Positions 1-10,917 of a stretch of 64,000 nucleotides of DNA are shown one piece after another. The stretch comes from Clitopilus passeckerianus (Eukaryota; Basidiomycota; Agaricomycetes; Agaricales; Entolomataceae): NCBI GenBank assembly GCA_944990035.1, contig CALYLX010000034.1, positions 806,001-870,000 on the forward strand, in the 5' to 3' direction. How positions within the stretch are numbered: position 1 is the first letter of the stretch; the number at the start of each line of letters is the position of its first letter. Under the pieces are notes generated by a model that had not been told where the DNA came from, made no database searches, and was given only the letters and a program-made list of their open reading frames with translations. The translations under genes and the position numbers were made by a program.

Positions 1-125
1 AGGGAACCGCACCTCCTGCCCCACCACCACCACCGGCGCCAGAACCCACTGACAAGAAGCTCTACCCGTCAAAATATGTGTTACGCCAACAGAAGCAGCA
101 GGAGGAGGCAGCAAATCAATGTTAA
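1..125 (+). CDS. C-terminal end of an unidentified protein (5' truncated)
   Basis: An open frame enters from the left edge, is read from base 3, and stops at TAA 123-125. It encodes about 40 residues: a proline/alanine-rich stretch (five consecutive Pro) followed by a basic, glutamine/glutamate-rich tail beginning DKKLYPSKYVLRQQ and ending in Cys. The proline run followed by a charged helix-like tail looks like a real protein terminus, but I do not recognise the family. It ends only about 50 bases before the stop codon of the convergent minus-strand gene, so the two 3' UTRs probably overlap. Confidence 0.55.
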   Translation, partial: GTAPPAPPPPPAPEPTDKKLYPSKYVLRQQKQQEEAANQC

Positions 126-173
126 TTACGCATCAATATTAGAATATAATACAGGAATAATTCGATAGCATTT

Positions 174-3059
174 CTAAATGTCCCTACCACTCCTTGCCTG
201 CCTCAAGCGCGCCCGTAACCGGGAAATCCTTTCTATCCTTTTCGTTCTCAGAGAAATACTCTTCTCTGGTGGTACCGAGAGGTAAAACGGCGAGAACTGT
301 CGCTTCTCGGCTGTCCTTGGTTGAACGTACGGCGTTCGTTCAAGTACAGTTGGCTCTGGTGAATTCAGCATTCCAGGCTCCCATCGTCCAATGAAGATAT
401 AGCGCAGACCAGGCGGGATAGGATATCCAGCTGCGACCATGTCCTCGGCGAGACTTTGGAACCATTTGTTCCAGTCCTCGGAGACGTAGCCTGTCTCGAG
501 GTTGATCCTTCGAAGATGGTCGAACTCTTGCCAGATTTCGTCTGGTGTGCGTTGTCGTCGAGCCCGCGTCTCCAAGGTGGCGCTTTCCGTCTCGGACGAT
601 TGTGATGTCCCCGACTTCGCGTCTGCCTTCCATTTTGCTCGTAGGGTTGGGAGAATGAAGAGGTCCAATGCGGAGTTGAACAACTTCCCATCGGGTTTCG
701 GGATCTGCTCTCCCAAACCCAACTTGTTCCACAATTTGGAGGTTAACCTTCTTTCCTTGTAGAACACCCTTTTCAGCATGCGTCCCTTATGCTTCATGGT
801 TTGATACAGCTTCCAAGCGGCTTGTAGTGCTTTCCCCTCCACCAACTCCAGCCCATCTACTCCACGTCGCCGTCGTCGACGACGTATGAATCCACCCGCA
901 TGGCTCTCCTGTCGCAGATCCATAGAGAGGCATCTGAGCATTGAGTCGTACGCAGAAACATGCAAACACCAAGGCTCCCGACTCATCCAGCTGCGTTTCT
1001 CACTCCTTTTAGCGAGACACCAAACAGCCCAAGCCAACCTCGTCCTACCAGCTTTCCGCAAGGCGTTGAGGAGAGCGGAAAAGATGTATGGGCCGTAACT
1101 CATGCCTCTTATCGCAGCTCTTCTCCTGGCTTGTTTTCGTCCTTTGGCGTCGAGGCCGGAACCGGAAGTGAAGACGGAACGGTATTTGTGTGAGTGCTGG
1201 CGGAGGATGGGGATGAAGAGCTCTGGGAACATCGTGAGCACGAGGTTGGTGATGACTTCGGGTGACCCGGTCGAGGTAACGTGAAGGATGAGATTGGAGA
1301 TGGCGTGGTTTTCGGGGAGGAAGGCTTTGGGAGTTAAGCAGAGTCTGGGCCTGGAAAGCCGGGCACGGGCGAGCGAAAGCATCAAGTCCATTGCTTCCTC
1401 TGTGATATCTGTGCCGTCATCTCTGTCTTTGCTGGTTTCACTCTGGCTCTTCGTGGGGGCTCGGGAGGATCGGTTTCTTCGCCGCTTTAGGAGAGGATTG
1501 AGGCGATGGGACTGGGGATAGAACGTTCGATAAGCATCGATAGCTTCTCGGGCGACGTTAGGTTTGTTGAGAAGTGAACCGGAGCGCAGGATGATGTTGA
1601 AGAATTCCTGCTCCGGTGCTAACGGCCCGCTTTGTCGACCTTGCATCATATGCAGTAATATCCTCTCGGCAAACGATAAGGAGGACTGATGACGAAGAGA
1701 GTAATGGAGGAGGGTATTGTATGAATTCAGGTTCAAGTCGGGTGACGTCGCCTGGTTGCGGTTGTTCTGGACCGGGAGTTCAGAAGATTCGTCGGTAGAA
1801 GCGGAAGTAGATAGAGGTGGGTTGGTGCTTGACAGATCGTTAGAAGCTTGAGCCGTAGGCAACCTCTCAATCACCCTTTGCAACACGCAGTGAAAGTACT
1901 CATATGCCTCAACCTGGGTCGGCCGACCATACTCCCCACTGATCCAAACGGTGTTTCCCACCCTTGGCGCGTGGTAAAGGGTACGAAGTAACAGCGCGAG
2001 CTCTGGGATGATGACCGTCTCATTCTCGAGCAATGAAGCGAGGTTGCCCAGCGCTTGCAGTGACATCTGCAATGATTGGAAAAACTCCTCGCTGTCGCCG
2101 TTTTGATGGAAGGTGCGATCGATGACCAAAAGGATCCGCCGGGCGTCAACATTGCGAGCCATGAACTCTGGACCCGGTTCATGAAGCTCTTCAAGGTCTT
2201 CGGGGGACAGAATGCCCTCCGTGAGCTTGGCTGGGGCGTTTGCGGTGGCATTTGAGCGGCTGTGAGCGTCCTTGACGAAATACCCAAGGAGGAGAGACGC
2301 CAGGATGATTTCGCCGTTGATTAGACAGATGGTAATCAACGTCGCGAACATACCACGCTTTGTCTGATGTTGGTGGTTCTCAGCCAAGGCGAAGAGGTCC
2401 AGTGCTAGCCGCGTGGATTCGTTCTGGGCCATGGATGCTATTTCTGGGAGGGACGCGGGGTTTGGGACGAAGTTGGGGACAGTAGGGAAGGGTGATTGGA
2501 AACTGTTCCACCTCACCCCAGCCGGGATGAGGTTTTTGTGAACCAGTTTCAAGGTCTTGGTCTTCAACTGAATACCTGTTGCCATCATTTGAACGGCAAG
2601 TCGACCCGCATCTTTGGTCTTGCCTAGCCTAACAAGGCCGTGAAGTAGAGCAGTAGAAGCGAGACCTGGAGGGATAGGTCGGTCAAACTTGATTGCTACT
2701 TCCTTGAACTTCTGATACAAGGGATGCTCGTCTCTCGCAGGGTGGTTCTGTATGTTGGAAAACTGAAGCGAGTTGACGATGAGAAAGGCCCGTTGCAACC
2801 CAGTTTCTGGATTCTTGAGAGCTAAATGGACTGCTTTGCAAGCGGCCCGAGCAGTTTGGGCAGGTGTAAGAGCAGGGACAGGTTTAGAAGGCGCGTGATT
2901 CGTGTTCGGTGGTTCCGGTGCTTGGCTCTGCAAAGCATGGGCAGTCGCAGCATACTGCCTCAAGGAACTGGGGCTGCGTATCACATTTTTGCGTGTCCTA
3001 TGAAGGGTGTTTATGCCTCGAAATGCCGTTTTGGCGGTGGTTGACAAGAAACATGGCAT
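174..3059 (-). CDS. Mitochondrial pentatricopeptide-repeat-like helical protein
   Basis: An intronless 961-codon frame. The N-terminus is a classic mitochondrial presequence: no acidic residues for roughly 45 positions, many Arg/Ser/Thr/Ala (for example TAFRGINTLHRTRKNV). The rest is predicted all-helical with repeated motifs such as SYNTLLHYSLRHQ and GPYIFSALLNALRKAGR, which resemble degenerate PPR units (tandem about 35-residue helix pairs that bind organellar RNA). Two low-complexity linkers occur, a Ser/Thr-rich one near residues 415-440 and a basic one near 540-570. A role in mitochondrial transcript processing or translation is inferred from the fold and presequence, not from a recognised orthologue. 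It is divergent with CBP80 across a 309-base gap. Confidence 0.7.
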   Translation of the reverse strand: MPCFLSTTAKTAFRGINTLHRTRKNVIRSPSSLRQYAATAHALQSQAPEPPNTNHAPSKPVPALTPAQTARAACKAVHLALKNPETGLQRAFLIVNSLQFSNIQNHPARDEHPLYQKFKEVAIKFDRPIPPGLASTALLHGLVRLGKTKDAGRLAVQMMATGIQLKTKTLKLVHKNLIPAGVRWNSFQSPFPTVPNFVPNPASLPEIASMAQNESTRLALDLFALAENHQHQTKRGMFATLITICLINGEIILASLLLGYFVKDAHSRSNATANAPAKLTEGILSPEDLEELHEPGPEFMARNVDARRILLVIDRTFHQNGDSEEFFQSLQMSLQALGNLASLLENETVIIPELALLLRTLYHAPRVGNTVWISGEYGRPTQVEAYEYFHCVLQRVIERLPTAQASNDLSSTNPPLSTSASTDESSELPVQNNRNQATSPDLNLNSYNTLLHYSLRHQSSLSFAERILLHMMQGRQSGPLAPEQEFFNIILRSGSLLNKPNVAREAIDAYRTFYPQSHRLNPLLKRRRNRSSRAPTKSQSETSKDRDDGTDITEEAMDLMLSLARARLSRPRLCLTPKAFLPENHAISNLILHVTSTGSPEVITNLVLTMFPELFIPILRQHSHKYRSVFTSGSGLDAKGRKQARRRAAIRGMSYGPYIFSALLNALRKAGRTRLAWAVWCLAKRSEKRSWMSREPWCLHVSAYDSMLRCLSMDLRQESHAGGFIRRRRRRRGVDGLELVEGKALQAAWKLYQTMKHKGRMLKRVFYKERRLTSKLWNKLGLGEQIPKPDGKLFNSALDLFILPTLRAKWKADAKSGTSQSSETESATLETRARRQRTPDEIWQEFDHLRRINLETGYVSEDWNKWFQSLAEDMVAAGYPIPPGLRYIFIGRWEPGMLNSPEPTVLERTPYVQPRTAEKRQFSPFYLSVPPEKSISLRTKRIERISRLRARLRQARSGRDI

Positions 3060-3368
3060 GTGGTTTCATACCTGGTAAGTTGTGAGTTCGTGGCCGACAA
3101 AAAGCTAATAAACACTTACCATGCAGTCCCTGCTGTACCCACCGACGTCAAAAGGCCCTTTGAAGCAAATTTCAGCGACGACAACGATGTCCGAAGAGTT
3201 GACGGGACGATCTCGGACGGCTTCAGACTCCAGGCAGGTGGTCACGTGTTCATCAAAATTACTGCCAACTTGAACTTGGTGCCACTGCTCTGGAGTCTTT
3301 GCGCGTTGAACGTCGTCGACGAGGCCAACAGCGACAACGAACTTTTATAAGGGCTATTTCAGTTTAAA
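3060..3368. promoter_or_regulatory. Bidirectional promoter between the PPR-like gene and CBP80
   Basis: A 309-base intergenic space between two divergent start codons. It contains a palindromic CACGTG E-box at 3243-3248 and no convincing TATA box. The assignment rests on gene geometry only. Confidence 0.5.
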
Positions 3369-6300
3369 ATGAGTTACGACCGTCGTGGTGGTGGTGGCGG
3401 TGGTTACCGTCGTCGATACAACAACAGAGGTGAGAAAGGACTCTGTCGCTGGCAGCACTTGGTTCAAGCCCGACTTGTGTGTTCTTCCCCTAGATGACTA
3501 CGAGGACCGGCGCAGAGAGGTCTATGAGAGCCCTGAAGAAAAGCTCAGGAATACTATCATAAAGCTTGGAGAAGTGGTCAGCGAATCCTCTGTTTTGTTC
3601 AAGTCACGGAGCGCTAACGCGGAAATGATATAGGATGCAACGGAGGAACTGCCTCGGCTTGTAAAAACAATCTGCGAACACCAGCCCCTCATCGTTGTAA
3701 ACATTGCAGAGAGCTTGCGGATAGCGTATGTACCAGTACGCTAAAATCCGAGCGAAGCTGATCCTGGTTTTATGATTCTTTAGAGTGACCGAACAACCTT
3801 TCAAAATCCCGTACTATGCTGCTCTCATCAGATTGCTCCATGACCAGCATGGGGAATCCCCAGATGGACCATCTCTAGGTCGTCAGATTCTGGAAGACTA
3901 TTGGAAAGGCTTCCAAGCCTATCTTGACAAGTTGGCCTGGAGAGAAGCGCGCTATTGTGTTCGTTCAGCCCGTTTTTGCTATCCACCGTCCTAATTATTT
4001 TCTCTTCAGATTCATCTCTTCGGTCACTTGACAGTGGCAGGACTTGTCTCTGCAGAGTCCTTCTTCACTCTTCTACAGTCGTTTACGGCCGTCCTTGACG
4101 AATTCGGATGCTCCTATGGACGAGGCAAGAAAGCTGCTCTGTGTGCAGCAGAAGGTCTCATGATAGGAGGCCCTGCACTCGTGAACAAGGAAGGTATCAA
4201 TCTGGAAGATTTTGTCACCTCGCTGCAGACCTTTGCGGAAACTGCGATTAGCCAGAAATGGCTTGTACAGCCTGCCGTCAAGGTTCATGACCCTGTGGCT
4301 TCGTTTGAAAATGGTGCGGAGGTAAGCCTTCAGATGCACAGATGCACTCTCCAACTGATTAAGTCGCTCATTTATTTATTTCACCTAGCACCTCGACTCA
4401 GCCATTGCAGCTTTGCGCGCGTTCATCTCCTCCTCGTTCTCTGCTACTGCCGAATGCTTCGTACAGCCATATACCAACTTTGGGGAGTTGGACTCTTCAA
4501 TAGCACCATTCTGCCTTCCTCTTGTTTTGGTACCTCCAGAAGTCCTCGAACTTGATGGCCTGAATGCGGAAACCGAAGAAGAGGCAACCGTCAAGAAGGA
4601 AGAATGGCCTGAATATTCGATCAGGGCTTTCGATAACGAGGTTAGTTCATTCACTCCTCTAACCTTGAAATCCATTTTCACCTGAATTCTTTCAGGTTTC
4701 CCCGGACCCATCAACACCAATAGGCTACGTCATCCGCTCAGCCATCCTCGACATCCTCGACGTCTTCGAAATCAACCGCAAAGAATGTGCCCGCCTCCTC
4801 CTCGAATATCCCAAATGGACACTCAAAGGCACATTCAAGCCTAAACCAGGCGCACCAGCACCAGAGCCTTCCGAAGACTCACCTCAAGCTGGTGTCAGTG
4901 CAAAGGACTGGCAACTTGAAAGCACGATTATCGAGACCATGCTTGGCACGCTTTTGGCGTTGCCTGAGGCACAGCATAAGAATGTGTATTACATTGCGTT
5001 GATTACGGAGTTGTGCAAGTTGTCACCACAGACTGTGGGTCCGGCGGTGGGGAAGTGTATTAGGAAGCTTTATGGAATGTTGAGTGAGGGTCTTGAGACG
5101 GAGGCGGCGAGGAGGTTTTCGGAGTGGTTTAGTGTGCATATGAGTAATTTTGGATTTCAGTGGGTTTGGAAGGAATGGTTAGTATTTTTGCCTTCGTTAA
5201 TTTGGTGTTGGGGATGGCTGAGCTGAATTTGGATTTTTGTAGGCTTCCGGATCTTGCATTGGATGGGCAACATCCGAGAAGGACGTTCATGCGGAGATCT
5301 GTGGAGTTTGAGATTAGGTTGGCGTATCATGAGCGGATCCTGAAGACCCTGCCACCTCCAATGCAAGAGCCAGGTGCCCTGGTCATTTCTGAACAAGCAC
5401 CAGGTCCGCACTTCGAATATGAAGATCCTTGTAAGCACTGTGCTTCTGTCTTCTACCTCCCGATAATTGACCACTGTCTTCCAGCCCACCCTCACCACGA
5501 AGCAGCACAAGGAATCCTCAACCTCCTTCGCGGACGTGCCAAGGCTGAGGATGTCATCTCACACCTCGACAGCCTCAAGTCGTCACTCGAGTCCTCCGAC
5601 GAAGTTCACCTCAACGTCGACTCTACCGTCCGCTCCATCGCCGTCCAATCCCTACTATATATCGGTTCCCGCTCCTTCTCCCATCTCCTCAACGCCATCG
5701 AACGATACCTCCCTATCCTCCGAAACATCGCCTCTGACGTCGGGTCCGCCAGTGGCCCAGGCGGAACCCCAGAGTCCAAACTCAATATCCTCACTGCAGC
5801 CACTTCATTCTGGCGCTCTAACCGCCAGATGGTCGGTATCGTGCTCGACAAGTTGATGCAATATCAGATTGTGGACCCTACGGATGTGGTGAATTGGATG
5901 TTCTTCCATGGAACTGACCTGTCAAGGGGTGAAGGAAGAGAGAGGGGTCATCCTTTGAGCTTGAATGCGTATGAGTGGGATTTGGTCAAGGGGGCTTTGG
6001 ATAAGGCAAATGGACGTGTTGCTGCTGCGAGGAAGAAGGTTGCTGCGCTGAAAAAGGAGGATGATGATACGAGGGCTAGAGCTAAGGCAAAGGCTAGCGC
6101 GGATGCCAATGTACAAATGGAGGTGGATGCAGAGCCTAAGCCAGGTTCGTTCCTATTTCCGTCAGAAATTCACCTTGCTGACGGCTGTTACGCTATAGAT
6201 GAGGATATTGCAGAGAATCCGGCTCTCATAACTGCGCAAAAGGCATTCTCGAGCTTGATTCGAGAACAGAAGGCTGTACTCTCTCGCACCCTTGAAGGCT

Positions 6301-6638
6301 TCGTCGCAGCACTTGCCCCGGATGATTTGGCGGACTACCCTAATCCATACGCTAAACAAGTCATAACTGAGAAATCCTGGCATAATCGTGCAAACTGGGG
6401 CAAGGATGAGTGGAATGCGTGGGAGACATGGAGTTGGTACAGACAGTTCTGCAGAGCAGTAAGGGTTTATCTTGCTTCCATGGTTGTTTGACCACTCAAT
6501 GTTTTGCAGTATGCACCTTATCTGAGAAACTATTCGACTACGCTCTCGACCGTATCCTTCTCCAAGTTTGCGGGCTCTTCAGACCCCGCGGCCGCTATGA
6601 TCCAGAAAGTTTGGAATATTGCCACCGGTCAGGAGTAA
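3369..6638 (+). CDS. CBP80: Nuclear cap-binding protein subunit 1 (CBP80)
   Basis: Large subunit of the nuclear cap-binding complex, which with CBP20 binds the m7G cap of Pol II transcripts and couples them to splicing, export and decay. Eleven exons: 3369-3429, 3494-3573 (or 3576), 3634-3725, 3784-3958, 4010-4321, 4389-4640, 4696-5177, 5243-5430, 5485-6144, 6199-6458, 6510-6638, giving about 896 residues. The family is about 800-900. The N-terminus is Arg/Gly-rich (MSYDRRGGGGGGYRRRY), the place where metazoan CBP80 has its localisation signal. It is followed by the MIF4G helical repeat with LRNTIIKLGE, IPYYAALIRLLHDQ and WREARYCIHLFGHLTVAGLV, and the mid-protein motif HPRRTFMRRSVEFEIRLAYH. 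The C-terminus (SFSKFAGSSDPAAAMIQKVW) matches the third helical domain. All splice phases close. The only doubtful junction is the exon 2 donor, where two in-frame GT sites differ by one codon. Confidence 0.93.
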
Positions 6639-6910
6639 ACTCCAGAACGTTCAAATATTGTACTTGCCATACTGTATATACATCTCACATCTTAATGCTG
6701 TCCAATGCTTTCTTGCCGTTGTCTATATAGGGCGTTGAGCCTCTATTTATATTTAGCATGCCAAATGTTGAATGTAAAGTCGTGATCGATGTCGTACGAG
6801 AAATGAATACAGAGACGACAAAAGTGGCGAAAAAGGGTTCATGATCATCACATCGGTAGCCAATACGTCAGAAAGAAGAAAAGGGACCCTGCACAATAGA
6901 GTTTCAGAGT

Positions 6911-9900
6911 TTAGGCTGCCTCAGCTTGCCCTGCATTGAACCCTTTGACGATCTCTAACGCCGACTTCAGCTTCGCCTCCTGCTGGCAACACGACAACCA
7001 AGCGAACCACATCATGGTCCTCAGCTGCAGCACATCTTCCTTCCAGACCTTGCGTTGATTCTGCTCGCGGAACTCTCTCGTTAACCGCTCGCAGCGCTCA
7101 ATGTTCTCTGGGCTGACATAGTCAACAGCGACTTTGATACAGTCCGCCAAGTTTGCCACCTACAAAGACGATCAGAAATCTTCATATGTAGTGAATGGGA
7201 AAAACCTCACCTGATGAGCACATCCGGCAGGAATGAATATCGCCTCCCCAGGCCGTTGGTAATGCCTGTAGCTCATAACGCCGGTCTTCTCGTACAGTTC
7301 CTTCAACAAGTCTTCATCGAGATAGAACTGCTGCCCGTGAATTGGATCCGTGTGACCGGTCCACTCTTGCCCAGTGTGCTTGATGGCGGGAGTTGATGGC
7401 GTGGTGGTGGTGGGAGGGGGTGCTCCACTCTCGCTATTAGCGGTGTTGTTTGCCTCCTTGCTAACCTTGGCCTTGCTGGGACCAAACTTGTCAATTAAGA
7501 ACTTCCGTATCTTATCACTGTCCTCTGCTCGGAAGAGGTCCCATGCTGCGCAGCCTTCAGATCCATCGGGGGAGGGCTCGGCATAGGTCATGATGTTGAG
7601 TGCATCCGCCATGTCCATGTGCAGCCTGGTCGATCCCTTGCTGCCTGCTTCCAGGCCAGAGGCCATGGCATTGTACATCTTCGGCCCAAGATCCGGAGAT
7701 ACCGTGTTGGAAGGGAAGTGGGAAGCGATGTTGAGCACCCCATCTCGACGGACGTAGCTTGGAACTGGGACGGCTTGCGAGAAGTCCTCGTATAAGTCAG
7801 GGTAGGCGGACTTGAAGTCCGTTGACATTGGCCAGTCCTATCGTATCTACCAATGAGAAAGGATGGCAAAAACGATGCGCGCATATACTGACCTTGAGCT
7901 TCCAGCATTGATCCCGATCTTCATACTCTCCGAACTTGGTGAAAAACTCGCCAACGGTGATCCTCTTGTTCGTTTCCGTCTGGCACTCTATGATGATGCA
8001 GGACTCCGTTCCATGTTTCTCTTTGAAGTATTCTGGCGTCCATTGGATTTTGAACTTCTTCGCCACGCCTTCGACAACCAGCGGCCGCCCCTCCACCCAT
8101 ACAGACGGGAAGTTGTCTTCAGTGAGATCTTCATCTTGGTATCGTGGTATCGTATGAGTGGGTATCGATAAGGTAGTTTCCGATAAATTGTTTGGTTTGT
8201 ACACTTCACCCTCGAGGGGCTGTGGAATAGGGGCTTTGGCTTCTGTATCGAGTGAAACCATTGGCTCGTCGGGTTGGTTATTCGTTCCACCCGTAATCGA
8301 TACATCGGCCGGAGCAGCAGGCTCGGCGACTTCTGGTCCTTTCTCCTGCTGTGTGTCGCTTTCTTGGAGTCCGGCAGGTTGGCCCACGGTCCCATTCTCC
8401 TTCCCGCTGTTTTCATCGTTACTCGGTGTCTTCTCCGTAGTAGTAGACGCGGACTCGGTTGGGGCCACCCCCATCAAGCCCTCCATGCCCTTCACCGCAG
8501 AGGTTAGCTCCGCATCACAGAACCTCGAAACTGGTGAGAAGTCTTTCGACGTATGCTCGTTCCGCCTCGTGCAGGACAAGAAGAAAGGATTGCTATGAGC
8601 ATGCCTTTCCCTTCTTGCTTGCAACGCAGCAACTTCCATCGGATCGGCGCCTGGGCGCTCAGCAGTGAGTTCGCTAACGGTAGAATAGCATTCAGCGCAG
8701 GCTTCACGTCCGCATAGACGGCACATCCATGAGCTCGAGAAGATTGAGGTCATACAGGTGTCTATATGAGGCTTAGTTGAGTCCAATTCATGAGAAGAGG
8801 GATATTCCATACCACAGGTAGCACGGACATCGCTTTCTCGCGGTCGATGGATGATATCAGGTAGCCGGAAATGAGCCTGTTCCTTCTGAAGTATAGGGAG
8901 CAAAGCCTGTGCTATTGTCCGCTGCACTTGTGGTCAACCGGACTGTTGACAACTGGAAGAGTCGATATATACACACCTTAGTGCGTTCTAGATGTTTCTT
9001 CTCCAAGGGCAGATTCCAGGAGTTCGGGAACTCCATACTCGGTGCATCTTCCTTCTGTGACTCCAAGAACGACACCCCAACCAAATCTTTGTTGGCATTC
9101 TTGAGGAAAAATCTAATTCCCTGGAACCGACACGTGTCTCCCGCCCACCGCCTCGTACAAGACACGCATCTGGGGAACTGGTCGTTCTTGTACCGGTTGG
9201 ACATACACCTTGCAAACTGCATTTCGGGTGTAAGCAGCCCCAAAGACGTGTTCACCGCGGCGGCTTGACCAGTTTCGGAAGGTACGATCTGCATCCGGGC
9301 TGTGGGGCATACTGGTCAATGTGATTATATGGTGGAGATACGTGAATGGCCACTGACAGTCTGCTTTCTGTTTGCCCTTGGCATCTGGCAGCGCGGTGTA
9401 TGAGACGTTCGGAATCATCGCAGCGGCTGCAAATTAATGAATGTCAGGTGCCCAATACAGACGTCATTTACGCACCATTCTGGGCGGCAATCTGTGCAGC
9501 CTCATTCCGCTTCTTCGCACTGTAGCCACGTTTTGAGGGTGCTGGCACATTTCATTAGCCCATTAATAGCCTGAAATGGAACAGAAACATACTTGGAGCG
9601 CTCTTATTTCCATTTCCCCTCGTCTTCTTGGTTTTGGGATTGCCAGAGTCGGCTTCTTCCGATGCGGGTCGTTTGTTTTGGGAAGCAGGCGGCGAGATAA
9701 TACGAACAGATTGACCGGTTGGTTGCTGCTCCGTTGGTTTTTGAACTGCCGGGGGAGGTGCTGAGATTACGTATGGGGCGTAAATTATTGCTGCCGGATA
9801 CACGGCAGCACCTTGCATGGTCTCCCTGGCCGCTAGCCGCACGGAAGCACGGTCAGTTGTCTGCAGACCTACGCCTTCTGTCAGTAAGGAACCCAAATGA

Positions 9901-10626
9901 CATTAGAGGGTGCTTACTTTCGGGCATGGAACTAGACGTCTCACTATTATACGCTGACGCGTATGAATCTGACAGAAACCTTGTTCAGAAACTAGTAGGG
10001 TGGCGGCTGTGGGAGTGAGAGTCACTGACTAGCTACATGATGCTGGTAATCCCCGGATAGAGCTAGGCAGGGTGTGAGAAAAAATAAAGAAGGGACGCAT
10101 CAGTCAACATGAAATTCCGGTCCCAGCACCGAACGAACATACCTGTCCTCTCATCAGAGTACATCTGGAAGCCGTAAGGAATGCCAGTGGGTGTTGGAGG
10201 TGGCCAAGATTGTGTATGAGCATATGGATGAGCAGGAGGCCGTGTCCGTGAAGTCGTAGCTGCCGGGGGAGACGGACATTCCTGAGTCTGGTCCTTTGGG
10301 TTTTGAAAGGACCCTGGTGAAGGTTGTTGATACCGTGGACTCCCGTTCGCAGTGCTGAACTCGTGTCTATCGTCCGAGACACTCCAATCTGCTGCGCGCA
10401 GATGATATGAACCCCCGTTCGCAGCCACATTTACGCCATAATGCTGAGCTTCGTACGCAGCGACCGAGTGTGATTGAGCCTGTAGCTGGTGATTGGCAGC
10501 GGCTGCAGCACTCATGGATGCATTGGCAAGATGGGTGAGGCCTGAAGTCAAAGCATTTGAAGACGCTTCGGGGTTGAGCAGGGAATTGATGGATGTCTTC
10601 CTGCCACCATCTGATATCGTGTTCAT
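6911..10626 (-). CDS. JmjC histone demethylase, KDM3 (JHDM2) type
   Basis: Fe(II)/2-oxoglutarate dioxygenase expected to remove H3K9 mono/dimethylation. Ten exons: 10143-10626, 9918-9968, 9593-9877, 9476-9541, 9358-9426, 8977-9299, 8813-8921, 7893-8761, 7211-7837, 6911-7159, about 1043 residues. A low-complexity N-terminus starting MNTISDGGRKTSINSLLNP leads to two Cys-rich elements: MQFARCMSNRY..FPRCVSCTRRWAGDTC, and the KDM3 zinc finger CDTCMTSIFSSSWMCRLCG..CAECY, which is restored only by splicing at 8762-8812. The catalytic core keeps the iron ligands His and Asp in LHMDMADALNIMTY and the distal His in FIPAGCAHQV, then the family hallmark IKVAVDYVSPENI. The very short 40-nt intron at 9878-9917 and the 174-nt intron 1 make the N-terminal model less certain than the catalytic half. 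Confidence 0.88.
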
Positions 10627-10917
10627 CGGTCGTAATAGTGAGTTCGTCGTTGCGGACGATGAGGGGAGGAACGAAAACGAGGAATTCAGCGCTGAGAACG
10701 GTCAGGATATCGCGGAGTACAAAATCCGGTGGATCCCACGTGCAATTACCAAAAACGGAACAGAACGAGCAGCATTCCGTGTGTATTGCCAAATAGAAGA
10801 ACAAAAAATCGTATGCAATGCTTATAACAGTACAAGTGATATCAGTTAAAGATACAGTAAACTCTCACGAACCACCGGAATAAAAGGAGCAAGAGCAAGA
10901 AACCAATATACCCAATT